63,916 bases of DNA from Solibacillus cecembensis (GCF_001439635.1 NZ_LMBZ01000020.1:818-64733); one strand, 5' to 3'. Shown: positions 1-6,437, counted from the stretch's first letter. A program made the numbers and translations. Notes: generated by a model not told the origin, from the sequence alone.

Positions 1-18
1 AACTTGTTGTTTGGTCAT
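1..18 (-). CDS. Start of a prophage gene, probably a DnaC/YqaM-like helicase loader (partial)
   Basis: Only the first six codons (M-T-K-Q-Q-V) are in the window. The ATG at 16-18 overlaps the stop of the upstream DnaD-like gene in an ATGA arrangement, with GGTGGAG just before it as a possible ribosome site. The order YqaJ, RecT, DnaD-like, then this gene matches yqaJ-K-L-M of the B. subtilis skin element, where yqaM encodes the helicase loader. The function is inferred purely from position. Confidence 0.4.
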
Positions 19-1037
19 GCTCCACCTAATTTCGCTAAAACTTTTGCTCGTTCTGCTTCAAAATCAATTGGTTCACTTGCCTTTTGTTGTGATGCTGCTG
101 ATTCTACTTGATGTTTACCAAACCATTCAGGAATATTTTCTGTGCGTTGATTATTATGTGAACGATTTTTTTGAGCTCTTTGTGCTTCAAATTGAGCTAA
201 TAAGGCATCTACGTCTTTTAAGGACTTTACGCCTTTTGAATGCCATTTCTTTAAGATCCCCTCTGTATAAGACCAGCTGATGCTATTTTGTTCTATTGCG
301 ATTTGCATAGCGTGAATGACAAGCTCGTCTGATAAGTCATCACACCAGCCAACAATCTTTTCGCGGGTAATGTCATTCATGGTTAATCCAAAACCATTTT
401 GAGCATAAAAATTAAAAGGATTTACTACTGCTACAGAAGAAGGCGAAGCCGATTCTTTTTCTTTTTGTTGTTGTTGTTCTTGTTCTCTTTCTTCTTCTTG
501 TTCTTCTTCTCTTTCTTTTTCTTCTTCTTCCCCCAGGTCTATGCATGGACTATCCATAGGGTATTGATACGGTATCGAACCCTCGCCACTACTAGGTTCC
601 GTAACTTTAGTCTTAGTAACCTGATGTAACGGTATTGATACGGTATCCATATGGTATCCATTTTCAGATAAACTGTTTAGATACATATTCACGAATGGTT
701 TATGCTTCACAGATTGAAGTTCTTTTTCAATACATTTCTTCACTTTTGGCGAATTAATGAAGTTGTATTTCGCCCAATTGATTAATAGAATTTCTTTGGT
801 AGAAACGTTATAATCGATTTTTCCGTATTCTTTGAAACGTTCTAATAATTTAAGGACAGTATCTCGGTTGTAACCTGTGTGCATCTCTATTACTCGATAT
901 GGTAATTCATAGATACCACATTGTGTTGTGTTGTTATTTGTCATCAAGTAAAGATAGAAATATTTTTCTTCTGGTGTAAGATCAATGACAAAGCCGTCAT
1001 CCCAAAATGTTGTGTGTACTTGTCTGTATTTAGCCAT
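15..1037 (-). CDS. Phage replisome organiser, DnaD-like (YqaL-type)
   Basis: Predicted replication-initiation protein of the prophage that would bind its origin and help load the helicase. Residues 1-120 match the phage replisome-organiser N-terminal (winged-helix) fold, opening with a W-D-D-G-F segment typical of the family. Residues about 165-200 are a low-complexity Glu/Gln/Arg linker, and about 205-290 form a DnaD-like domain (NPFNFYAQNGFG through YTEGILKKW). The start is supported by AGGAGGG eight bases upstream. It is followed by a four-base overlap with the next gene and preceded by recT, so the three replication genes are likely co-transcribed. The acidic linker makes a poly-Phe shadow frame on the other strand, which is not a gene. 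Confidence 0.85.
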   Translation of the reverse strand: MAKYRQVHTTFWDDGFVIDLTPEEKYFYLYLMTNNNTTQCGIYELPYRVIEMHTGYNRDTVLKLLERFKEYGKIDYNVSTKEILLINWAKYNFINSPKVKKCIEKELQSVKHKPFVNMYLNSLSENGYHMDTVSIPLHQVTKTKVTEPSSGEGSIPYQYPMDSPCIDLGEEEEKEREEEQEEEREQEQQQQKEKESASPSSVAVVNPFNFYAQNGFGLTMNDITREKIVGWCDDLSDELVIHAMQIAIEQNSISWSYTEGILKKWHSKGVKSLKDVDALLAQFEAQRAQKNRSHNNQRTENIPEWFGKHQVESAASQQKASEPIDFEAERAKVLAKLGGA

Positions 1038-1087
1038 TACCCTAGCCCTCCTGATCTATTAAAGGAAGGGGATTACTCCCCCTTTAA

Positions 1088-1876
1088 CTATTCTGTTTGC
1101 TCGTCCATTATTGTGTAATCTGTAACGTCAATCACGTTACTCATATCCTCTGAAACCTCTGTTTTAACAGTTTCATCCGCCTCAACAACCTTTTGCATTT
1201 CAATTGATTTTGGTGCGTATTTTAAGACCTCTTTAAGTACTGTCTTTTTGGCCATTGCGTCATAGTTTGTTTTCCATGGACTTGTCCAACCTTTTTGAAC
1301 CGCCTGTGAGAATGTTTTAGCATGTAAATCAATACGCTCTCGTGTCCAGTAAACAAAATCATACCCACCGTTTTTAAGGTGATACACTGCGTAATAACCA
1401 ATTGGATCACCAGTTGGATTAGCGGCTGGAATATGCACTAAATCTTTGTGTAAACCATACGCAAAATTGAATTCATCATCCGCATAGACCTCATGCGCGT
1501 AAATTGCTTTATATTGACCGCTACGTACCGCTAAATCAATTAGCCCTTTATATCCTAGTTGGAATTGAACTTTGCCTCCATATGGGATTAAATAAGCTTG
1601 TCCAAGACCTGTGTTTGGCTCGACACCCAACTGAGCTGATTGCATTAATGCTGCTACGAAAGAAAGTTGATCACATTCTAATAATTTTGGTGTAGTACGA
1701 ACCGCTGTTAATGCAATACGAGCAATACGATCAGCGTCCATGTGTTTTGGTAAAGCACGTTGGATTTCTGGACCCATTTTTTTGAGTAAAGCGTTTAAAG
1801 AACCTTCTGGAGTAGTTGGTTTTATAGCCACTTGCCCTTGTGCATGTTTTTTCAATTCGTTTGTAGTTGCCATCAT
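1088..1876 (-). CDS. recT: RecT-family single-strand annealing protein (YqaK-like)
   Basis: Phage recombinase that anneals complementary single strands after exonuclease resection, working as a pair with the YqaJ nuclease encoded just upstream. The 262-residue length and the core (GPEIQRALPKHMDADRIARI, then QLGVEPNTGLGQAYLIPYGG and QFQLGYKGLIDLA) are typical of RecT. The start is the first of two adjacent ATG codons, with GGGGGC five bases ahead. That ribosome site lies inside the last codons of the original yqaJ reading frame, whose TAA (1877-1879) abuts this ATG, implying translational coupling that the frameshift in yqaJ would now break. Confidence 0.93.
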   Translation of the reverse strand: MMATTNELKKHAQGQVAIKPTTPEGSLNALLKKMGPEIQRALPKHMDADRIARIALTAVRTTPKLLECDQLSFVAALMQSAQLGVEPNTGLGQAYLIPYGGKVQFQLGYKGLIDLAVRSGQYKAIYAHEVYADDEFNFAYGLHKDLVHIPAANPTGDPIGYYAVYHLKNGGYDFVYWTRERIDLHAKTFSQAVQKGWTSPWKTNYDAMAKKTVLKEVLKYAPKSIEMQKVVEADETVKTEVSEDMSNVIDVTDYTIMDEQTE

Positions 1877-1975
1877 TTAAGCCCCCAGTTTCTTAATAGT
1901 TAGTCGTCGAGCCGAAGAAGGCTTCGTGTACTTTTCGTAAACATCTGGCACCTCTTCTTTCAAACGCTTAGAATC
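1877..1975 (-). pseudogene. Out-of-frame conserved C-terminus of the YqaJ-like nuclease
   Basis: Past the present yqaJ stop (1960), another frame reads S-K-R-L-K-E-E-V-P-D-V-Y-E-K-Y and on to A-R-R-L-T-I-K-K-L-G-A, ending with TAA directly before the recT ATG. From memory of the family this resembles the usual YqaJ C-terminus, and it joins the upstream frame smoothly if five bases (CGATT) are removed. The gene was therefore probably about 314 residues long. Either the strain carries a real frameshift mutation or the sequence has an error here. Confidence 0.75.
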
Positions 1976-2820
1976 GAATCGATTCGATTGGACACAACGG
2001 TTTTGAATGTCAATTTATGACGTGGCGAATGCCCCTCTGTTGCAGATTCCAATTTCAATTTCAATCGATTTTCATATTCTTTTTTCTGCGTCTCCAGCTG
2101 TTTAATTTCATCTGAAAGCACCTCAATTGCATCAAGTACTGTCTCATCATCTTTTGTCAGCATGATGGCTGTACCATCATCTTGTGGGTACATCTTCTTG
2201 AGTAGTTGACTAGCAGCTTCCGAACCATCAATAGGAGGCTCTACTTGCGCAAGTACGTTATTTTCCCAGAAGTCTTTTTCACGCTCAATTAGGATTTCAA
2301 TAAATTCTTCATCACGTTCGATTTCCTTCCAAACAAATTTATTGCCACCGATCAGTACTGCAATGTACGCCTTTTCGTAGCCTGTTACCGCTAAGTAGTG
2401 ATGCACCTGGCAAAGATACGTTGCTGGAATTTCATCACCTTCCCATGCTTCTCGTAAATATTCAGAAGCTGTTTTACATTCAAGAATGGCTTTTTCTCCA
2501 ACTACTACACGGTCAAGATTCGCAGTCATGAAGTGGTGCTCTGGGTGCGTTAAGAATTGATTCATACGACGTACTTTTTTACCCGTTCGCTTAGCAAATT
2601 CTTGTGCAACAAAATCCTCCAGCGCGTTACCAAAATAGACTGCATCGCCGTCTACAATTTCTTCATACTCACCGATTTTTTCTAAATAAAGTTGGAATGG
2701 TGATTTGTATTTATTGAAGCCTAATACCGTACCTGCATCTGAGCCACCTAAGCCTTGCTTACGTAATTCGAGCCACTCTTCATGGTCCATATCTAAAGTA
2801 GATTGTTTAATTGCTACCAA
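1960..2820 (-). CDS. YqaJ-family phage nuclease, C-terminally frameshifted
   Basis: Lambda-exonuclease-fold (YqaJ/Cas4-like) nuclease that resects double-strand ends to feed RecT. Motifs visible include EWLELRKQGLGGSDAG near the N-terminus, the acidic D in MTANLDRVV and the ECKTA motif (catalytic Glu and Lys). I place the start at the TTG at 2818-2820, because AGGAGG sits eight bases upstream; an upstream in-frame start at 2874 would run through a hairpin. The core nuclease domain and a C-terminal coiled coil are intact, but a 5-bp duplication near 1976-1985 replaces the last ~33 residues with I-L-S-V. The protein may still be active. Confidence 0.85.
   Translation of the reverse strand: MVAIKQSTLDMDHEEWLELRKQGLGGSDAGTVLGFNKYKSPFQLYLEKIGEYEEIVDGDAVYFGNALEDFVAQEFAKRTGKKVRRMNQFLTHPEHHFMTANLDRVVVGEKAILECKTASEYLREAWEGDEIPATYLCQVHHYLAVTGYEKAYIAVLIGGNKFVWKEIERDEEFIEILIEREKDFWENNVLAQVEPPIDGSEAASQLLKKMYPQDDGTAIMLTKDDETVLDAIEVLSDEIKQLETQKKEYENRLKLKLESATEGHSPRHKLTFKTVVSNRIDSILSV
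1972..1989. repeat. 18-bp perfect palindrome created by a CGATT duplication
   Basis: AATCGAATCGATTCGATT reads the same on both strands. It coincides with the yqaJ frameshift: removing one CGATT unit restores the conserved reading frame and destroys the perfect palindrome. Confidence 0.9.
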
Positions 2821-2869
2821 TTTGAAAACCTCCTGTGTTATAATCCTTAAAAATGATTTTGTTTTGCTT

Positions 2870-2894
2870 CCCACTGTTACAGCAGTGGGTTTTT
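2870..2894 (+). terminator. Intrinsic terminator-like hairpin facing against the early operon
   Basis: Stem CCCACTG (2870-2876) and CAGTGGG (2883-2889) with a six-base loop, followed by TTTTT on the plus strand. It begins just past the stop of the leftward gene at 2893 but has its U-tract only in the antisense direction. Confidence 0.6.
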
Positions 2895-3183
2895 ACATAA
2901 TGATAGGATAATTATCATGCAGTACATCGATTACTTGGATTAAAGTTTCATAGCATTCGATATTATCCAACCGTTCGTCCTGCAAGTAATCTCGTACATC
3001 CTCAATATGCACATAGACTAATTTTCCCGCATCGTCAAAGATGTAATATTCCTCACCTTTGAACAATCTCTTACCTTGGTAATCTACAAATTTCACTTCA
3101 CATTCACTAAACTCACTTGAAAATTCAAAGCCAAAACCGCTAACCATTGTATTTTCGATACCGTAATCCATTTTTTTCACCAA
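2893..3183 (-). CDS. Hypothetical prophage protein, 96 residues
   Basis: I do not recognise the family. It is a small acidic protein without signal peptide or membrane segment, rich in beta-forming residues (EVKFVDYQGKRLF, EEYYIFDDAGKLVYVHIEDV). The GTG start at 3183 is three codons before an ATG, and neither has a strong ribosome site, so the start is uncertain. It sits in the leftward early operon between a structured intergenic RNA and the yqaJ hairpin. Its position suggests an accessory early protein. Confidence 0.6.
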   Translation of the reverse strand: MVKKMDYGIENTMVSGFGFEFSSEFSECEVKFVDYQGKRLFKGEEYYIFDDAGKLVYVHIEDVRDYLQDERLDNIECYETLIQVIDVLHDNYPIIM

Positions 3184-3201
3184 CTTTCTGACGGAATCCC
3201 A

Positions 3202-3261
3202 TCAAGCAACTTAAAAGTTTAGGAGTTAGCGCAATGACTGGCGCTCTTTTAAGCTGCTTGA
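3202..3261 (-). ncRNA. Conserved-looking RNA structure upstream of the 96-residue gene
   Basis: Outer 16-bp stem (3202-3217 with 3246-3261) and inner 5-bp stem (AGCGC 3228-3232, GCGCT 3241-3245) with an eight-base loop and a ten-base one-sided bulge. The only outer mismatch is A-C on the plus strand, which becomes a U-G wobble on the minus strand. The structure is therefore best in the RNA that carries the early genes. The bulge on that strand contains CTCCT, complementary to ribosome-binding sites. It could be a leader, processing or attenuation element. Confidence 0.5.
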
Positions 3262-3292
3262 CGAGAGCGAGCGTGTGGCTCGCACTGTCTGA

Positions 3293-3481
3293 TTATTTAA
3301 GGTCATACACCGTTGTAATGACTTGACCGTATACCTTGCTTTCCAGGATGTTCACCGCATCAACAATTTTATGAATTGCTTGAGCTATGTCGTCTTCACG
3401 ACCGACTGCGTATATTTCATATAAAGATCGTGCTTCGTTTTTTAAGTTATTTATGATTTCAAACGTTGCTTGTTCTTTCAT
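3293..3481 (-). CDS. Hypothetical prophage protein, 62 residues
   Basis: Short, mostly helical, soluble protein (FEIINNLKNEARSLYEIYAV, then DIAQAIHKIVDAVNILE). The start is well supported by GGAGG seven bases before the ATG. No family recognised. It lies in the leftward early operon downstream of two microprotein genes and upstream of the RNA structure at 3202-3261. Confidence 0.7.
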   Translation of the reverse strand: MKEQATFEIINNLKNEARSLYEIYAVGREDDIAQAIHKIVDAVNILESKVYGQVITTVYDLK

Positions 3482-3540
3482 TTTTTAGCCTCCATATGTT
3501 ATCATTGCGTTAAATAAATGACTTTTCTCTTTTATTAAAG

Positions 3541-3572
3541 CCGTTGATTGGTTGCACAATCAGCGGTTTTTT
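3541..3572 (+). terminator. Intrinsic terminator facing against the early operon
   Basis: CCGTTGATTG (3541-3550) pairs with CAATCAGCGG (3555-3564) and is followed by seven or more T on the plus strand. The one non-Watson-Crick position is a wobble in plus-strand RNA but a C-A mismatch in minus-strand RNA, so it favours rightward (antisense) transcripts. It overlaps the end of the 28-residue ORF. Confidence 0.65.
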
Positions 3573-3646
3573 TGTGCCAAAAAGTACATCGCTGTTAAAC
3601 GTTGCTGGGTTGTTAATCGTAACCAGCTGTATAACCATTTCAACAT
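3560..3646 (-). CDS. 28-residue microprotein
   Basis: Reads MLKWLYSW, LRLTTQQRL, TAMYFLAQKNR. The ATG shares bases with the stop of the preceding 44-residue gene (TAATG), and GGAGGG lies five bases upstream inside that gene's last codons. The tight coupling and strong ribosome site argue for translation. It is cationic and amphipathic with four aromatic residues. No family recognised. Confidence 0.55.
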   Translation of the reverse strand: MLKWLYSWLRLTTQQRLTAMYFLAQKNR

Positions 3647-3780
3647 TAAATCCCTCCTACTATAATCACTGCATTTAGAGCCATTAATAAACTTGCTACA
3701 ACTACCAATAAGCAAACTATGTCTGATTTTGAAGCTTCTGCATCCTCTTCTAAAAAGCGATTACGTATTTTCTTCAACAT
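3646..3780 (-). CDS. 44-residue single-pass membrane microprotein
   Basis: Basic and acidic N-terminal half (MLKKIRNRFLEEDAEASKSD) followed by a clear transmembrane segment (IVCLLVVVASLLMALNAVII) ending in V-G-G-I. AGGAGG stands seven bases before the ATG. It is coupled to the downstream 28-residue ORF by a TAATG overlap and follows the Xre gene at 3792. Small membrane proteins of this layout occur in early regions of prophages, but I cannot name this one. Confidence 0.65.
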   Translation of the reverse strand: MLKKIRNRFLEEDAEASKSDIVCLLVVVASLLMALNAVIIVGGI

Positions 3781-3791
3781 CGCGTGACCTC

Positions 3792-4064
3792 CTATATAAA
3801 GAATGAAAAGCGGATAAATGCTGGTACTAAAGATAAAACTTGTGTTGCTTGTGCGAAAATTTCTGTGCCGAATAAAATTGCCGCTGCTTGTAACTCGCTA
3901 TTTGTAATTCGTGCCCAGTGTCTAAATGTTTCAATATCCATTAACTTTCGATTACCCTCGAATTTGCTAATGCAGGACCGGCTGCGGTTTAATAAATCAG
4001 CCAGCTCCTGTTGTGTAAATCCTGCCGTTTCACGAAATCCTTTCAACACTTTTCCGTAATCCAT
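3792..4064 (-). CDS. Xre-family phage regulator with hydrophobic tail
   Basis: Helix-turn-helix protein of 90 residues. Residues 5-60 form a Cro/CI-type domain (FRETAGFTQQELADLLNRS, then SCISKFEGNRKLMD). Residues about 66-90 are unusually hydrophobic (LQAAAILFGTEIFAQATQVL, then SLVPAFIRFSFFI) and could be a dimerisation helix or membrane anchor. The start is set at 4064 by GGGGAG seven bases upstream; the longer frame would read through the operators at 4081-4124. It likely represses its own promoter through these palindromes. Confidence 0.8.
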   Translation of the reverse strand: MDYGKVLKGFRETAGFTQQELADLLNRSRSCISKFEGNRKLMDIETFRHWARITNSELQAAAILFGTEIFAQATQVLSLVPAFIRFSFFI

Positions 4065-4080
4065 CGTCGCTCTCCCCTTG

Positions 4081-4124
4081 TGTTCCAATTTGGAACAACG
4101 CCCTTCGTGTTCCAAGGAAGAACA
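4081..4124. promoter_or_regulatory. Two TGTTCC/GGAACA operator palindromes
   Basis: Site 1, TGTTCCAATTTGGAACA (4081-4097), is a perfect palindrome. Site 2, TGTTCCAAGGAAGAACA (4108-4124), has the same 17-bp geometry with a less perfect right arm. Centres are 27 bp apart, directly upstream of the Xre start at 4064, so autoregulation by that protein is likely. They differ from the CTAAGAA operators of the main switch. Confidence 0.65.
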
Positions 4125-4156
4125 CTTTTATTTGTAAAATAGTTATATACTGTATC

Positions 4157-4175
4157 TAGCAAGTCGAACTTGCTA
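4157..4175. promoter_or_regulatory. 19-bp palindrome upstream of the Xre operators
   Basis: TAGCAAGTCGAACTTGCTA has perfect 8-bp arms around CGA. It lies in the gap between the DUF771 gene and the Xre gene, where a leftward promoter is expected. It could be a third binding site or an RNA hairpin. Confidence 0.4.
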
Positions 4176-4217
4176 TTGAGCAATTGCCCTAGCTCTTCTA
4201 AGCCGATTGCCCTCGGC

Positions 4218-4481
4218 TCAAGGTTGCTTATCTAGCCAATTTTCTAGGTAAGCAGCTACTTTCTTAGGAGACATTAACCATTTGCCACCGACCTTTTTCT
4301 TTGGGAAATCTGGCAGCCAAAAGAATGTACTCTGTACAAAACTTCGAGACATACATGTTTTTTCACAAAGCGTTTTAATGTCCCAAAATACAAAGTCATT
4401 TTCCACGTTTTTTAACTTCTCACGAATTTCCTCGCGAGCCATATCGATGATTTGCCCTTCATTGATTTGCAGTAAGCCCAT
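4218..4481 (-). CDS. DUF771-like phage DNA-binding protein
   Basis: 87-residue protein with the C-terminal pattern of the DUF771/excisionase-like phage family: WDIKTLCEKTCMSRSFVQ, then WLPDFPKKKVGGKWLMS and KKVAAYLENWL. These proteins carry a winged-helix domain and sit in early regions of Bacillota prophages, but their role is not established. The start at 4481 has AGGAGGG six bases upstream; the longer frame to 4526 would include a hairpin. Excisionase or early regulator are both possible. Confidence 0.7.
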   Translation of the reverse strand: MGLLQINEGQIIDMAREEIREKLKNVENDFVFWDIKTLCEKTCMSRSFVQSTFFWLPDFPKKKVGGKWLMSPKKVAAYLENWLDKQP

Positions 4482-4498
4482 GAAATTCCCTCCTATAT

Positions 4499-4526
4499 AA
4501 AGGCGCTGGTGTAGCGCCTTCTTCAT
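4499..4526 (+). terminator. Hairpin with T-rich tail, antisense to the operon
   Basis: AAGGCGCT (4499-4507 region) pairs with AGCGCCTT (4513-4520) around GGTGT, followed by a T-rich tract on the plus strand. It separates the DUF771 gene from the gene ending at 4523, and is the third hairpin of this orientation in the operon. Confidence 0.5.
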
Positions 4527-4789
4527 TCTTTTGAAATAAACTTTTTCGGAAATTCAAGAACTTTCTTCTTAGTCCGATTTTGATGCTCTAAAATTTCACT
4601 GATTGAATGGATTATTTCTTCTAACTGTTCCGATTCAAGAATTACGCCAACCACTGCAACATCATTGAACGAACTATCTAAATCACGTAAAGTTACGTGG
4701 AAAATACCTTGTTCTGTATCATTTTCTAGATGCAACACCGTTGAACTTGCTGGACCATCTAATTGCAATTCAATTCTTTTATTACTCAT
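4523..4789 (-). CDS. Hypothetical prophage protein, 88 residues
   Basis: No family recognised. It is a soluble protein with a beta-rich first half (IELQLDGPASSTVLHLEND) and a helical end (EQLEEIIHSISEILEHQNR). The ATG at 4789 directly abuts the stop of the antirepressor gene, with GAAGGGG upstream inside that gene, so the two are probably translated together. Confidence 0.65.
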   Translation of the reverse strand: MSNKRIELQLDGPASSTVLHLENDTEQGIFHVTLRDLDSSFNDVAVVGVILESEQLEEIIHSISEILEHQNRTKKKVLEFPKKFISKE

Positions 4790-5572
4790 TTAGTTAGCCC
4801 CTTCAAAATCGCGTTCGATCATTGGTACAATACCTTCGCGTTTTAGTAATTCGTAAATGAATATACGACCAGCTTGCGTCCATTTTGTATGAGGTTTGGT
4901 TTTTTCTGCATCAACAGCATGTAAATAAGTCTGTGTATATCCCTTGTCCTGGTACTTGGCATATAACAACCAAACTTCACCTTGTTTATACTGGACACCT
5001 AAGTTATGCAATTTTTTATTCATCGTTTGAGCGCCCATACCGTAATCCTTAGCGATAACACTAATCGAAATTAAAGATTTGTTTTGCAAGATTAAATCGT
5101 AGTAAGTAGCTTTTGGTTGTAATTCATTCACACGCTGCTCTAGCATTAAGGATCTCGTTTGAATTTGTTGCTTTTCTTTTTGTTCTTCTATCCATTTTTC
5201 AGCTCGTTTCACTGGATCGTTAATCATGTATGAGTGTTCATCTAAAATTTTGTAATACTCGTCCACTAACATTTCGTAAGCATCCCATGCAGCATCAGTG
5301 TTTAATGACTTAGCGTGAAGCCACGCTCCTTTTTCTGTCCAAAGGTAGAGTTTATTAAGGTTTGGCGCGAACCCTAAATTTTCGAAGTCGCGTTTAAATG
5401 CTCGTAAATCCTCACCTTGCAATAAAAAGAAATGTTTCCCTTCTTTGTAACGAGCCTTATTGTTGCTGAAATTTTGTTGAACTAATTTTTCTTCAGCACC
5501 GTAACTTTCTGCTAATTGAGCAGTTGTTAATACACGACCGTGACGGTGAACGATAACCTGTAATTGATTCAT
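4790..5572 (-). CDS. Phage antirepressor (ORF6N plus KilA-C/ANT domains)
   Basis: 260-residue antirepressor. The N-terminal ~110 residues form an ORF6N domain (GRVLTTAQLAESYGAEEKLV, FLLQGEDLRAFK, LNKLYLWTEKGAWLHAKSL). The last ~110 residues form a KilA-C/ANT domain (LILQNKSLISISVIAKDYGM, LYAKYQDKGYTQTY, TKWTQAGRIFIYELL). Antirepressors of this architecture inactivate the lysogenic repressor in trans. The start at 5572 is fixed by AGGAGG seven bases upstream. The target here is probably the repressor at 6464 or the Xre at 3792. The ~200 bases upstream (5573-5769) are AT-rich and hold no gene; I see no clear promoter in them. Confidence 0.88.
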   Translation of the reverse strand: MNQLQVIVHRHGRVLTTAQLAESYGAEEKLVQQNFSNNKARYKEGKHFFLLQGEDLRAFKRDFENLGFAPNLNKLYLWTEKGAWLHAKSLNTDAAWDAYEMLVDEYYKILDEHSYMINDPVKRAEKWIEEQKEKQQIQTRSLMLEQRVNELQPKATYYDLILQNKSLISISVIAKDYGMGAQTMNKKLHNLGVQYKQGEVWLLYAKYQDKGYTQTYLHAVDAEKTKPHTKWTQAGRIFIYELLKREGIVPMIERDFEGAN

Positions 5573-5769
5573 TTGAATTCCTCCTTTTGCTATATTTTTA
5601 TTAAAGCAAATTGACCATTTGTCATTTAATGCCACAAAATACCAATTCGTTATACTTTATTTGTATTTAAAAAAACAAAATTGCTGAATAATTCATACAA
5701 CACTTCTTTTATAGGTATTTATGTGCTTTCCGAACTGGGAAAAATCCAGATGTTCTTGTCAAGTGTTTT

Positions 5770-6048
5770 TTATAAATCTGGAAAAAGTTCAAAAAACGCA
5801 GTAGCTAAAATTATTTCTAGTTGCATTGATATTTCAGCACTTGGATTTGCTCGACCTAATTCGAGCGAACTAATCATCGCTGCTGAACAACCAACTAATT
5901 TGCCCAGTTGCGCTTGTGTGAATCCTTTCGCTTTTCTTTCAGCGATCATTCTTTCACGCTTAGGGCCTTTTAAGTTTTGAAATTCCTGTGATGGAAACAG
6001 CTGCTTACGTTTCTTCTTGCGCTTTGGTTTGGTCATACTCCAGCCCAT
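5770..6048 (-). CDS. Xre-family regulator with basic N-terminal tail
   Basis: 92 residues. An N-terminal lysine/arginine stretch (KPKRKKKRK) precedes a Cro/CI-type HTH (KGFTQAQLGKLVGCSAAMIS, then SLELGRANPSAEI). The second ATG (6048) is preferred, with AGGAGG seven bases upstream; the ATG two codons earlier would leave only one base of spacing. It follows the Cro-like gene by 11 bases, so both are driven by the leftward switch promoter. Confidence 0.75.
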   Translation of the reverse strand: MGWSMTKPKRKKKRKQLFPSQEFQNLKGPKRERMIAERKAKGFTQAQLGKLVGCSAAMISSLELGRANPSAEISMQLEIILATAFFELFPDL

Positions 6049-6059
6049 GTTCATTCCTC

Positions 6060-6296
6060 CTATGCAATTTTGTTTCCACTTAAATTCTTAGATTCTAAGA
6101 ACTGATTCCCAAAAAAATATCCCATATCTACTTCTAAACCTTTACAAATCACTTCGTATTCATCTACAACTAATGGCGAATCACCATTTACCAAACGATA
6201 AAAACGCTTAGGGTTAATGCCAGCTTTATCTGCTACGAAATTCATTTTTAAGCCCTGCTTTTCAATATGTTGTTTAATTCTTTGATGAACTTTCAT
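6060..6296 (-). CDS. Cro-like early regulator
   Basis: 78-residue helix-turn-helix protein (LKMNFVADKAGINPKRFYRL), the first gene read leftward from the switch and so the positional equivalent of phage Cro. AGGTGGTG precedes the ATG. Its C-terminal codons contain the best-conserved CTAAGAA operator (6085-6101), giving an intragenic control site. Confidence 0.8.
   Translation of the reverse strand: MKVHQRIKQHIEKQGLKMNFVADKAGINPKRFYRLVNGDSPLVVDEYEVICKGLEVDMGYFFGNQFLESKNLSGNKIA
6085..6101. promoter_or_regulatory. Intragenic operator in the Cro-like gene
   Basis: TTCTTAGATTCTAAGAA has perfect 7-bp arms around ATT and matches the consensus of the four intergenic sites at 6313-6414. It lies about 230 bp inside the leftward transcript, where bound repressor could block elongation or allow DNA looping. 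Confidence 0.7.
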
Positions 6297-6312
6297 TCTG
6301 TCACCACCTTTT

Positions 6313-6414
6313 TTCTTAGTAACTAAGATTTGTTAACCTAATAATAATTCTTAATTTCTAAGAAGTCAACAATAAATTCTGTTTTTCTAAGAAAAGATTC
6401 TTTAATTTTGAGAA
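6313..6414. promoter_or_regulatory. Lysis-lysogeny switch: four 17-bp operators
   Basis: Sites with half-site consensus TTCTTAG/CTAAGAA: O1 6313-6329 (strong), O2 6348-6364 (strong), O3 6377-6393 (one good arm), O4 6398-6414 (degenerate). Centre spacings are about 35, 29 and 21 bp. O2 fills the -35/-10 spacer of the leftward promoter and O4 overlaps the -35 of the rightward promoter, so repressor occupancy would shut off early genes first and its own gene last. Confidence 0.75.
6341..6369 (-). promoter_or_regulatory. Leftward early promoter
   Basis: On the minus strand: TTGACT (6364-6369), 17-base spacer, TATTAT (6341-6346), a near-ideal sigma-A promoter driving the Cro-like gene. Operator O2 occupies the spacer exactly. 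Confidence 0.8.
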
Positions 6415-6437
6415 ATCGTATAGAATAGTCTTAATAT
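6409..6437 (+). promoter_or_regulatory. Repressor promoter
   Basis: TTGAGA (6409-6414), 17-base spacer, TAATAT (6432-6437), about 27 bases before the repressor start. The -35 lies in weak operator O4. Confidence 0.75.

Noticed and set aside
399..629. Rightward ORF rich in Phe and Leu
   Set aside because: Antisense of the Glu/Gln-rich linker of the DnaD-like protein; composition artefact.
2821..2874. Longer N-terminus for the YqaJ-like protein
   Set aside because: It would be translated through the hairpin at 2870, whereas TTG at 2820 has an ideal AGGAGG.
3234..3326. Rightward 30-residue hydrophobic ORF (MTGALLSCL) with AGGAG eight bases upstream, reminiscent of type I toxins
   Set aside because: It lies within the hairpin that fits minus-strand RNA and overlaps the 62-residue gene antisense; no promoter or antitoxin RNA could be supported.
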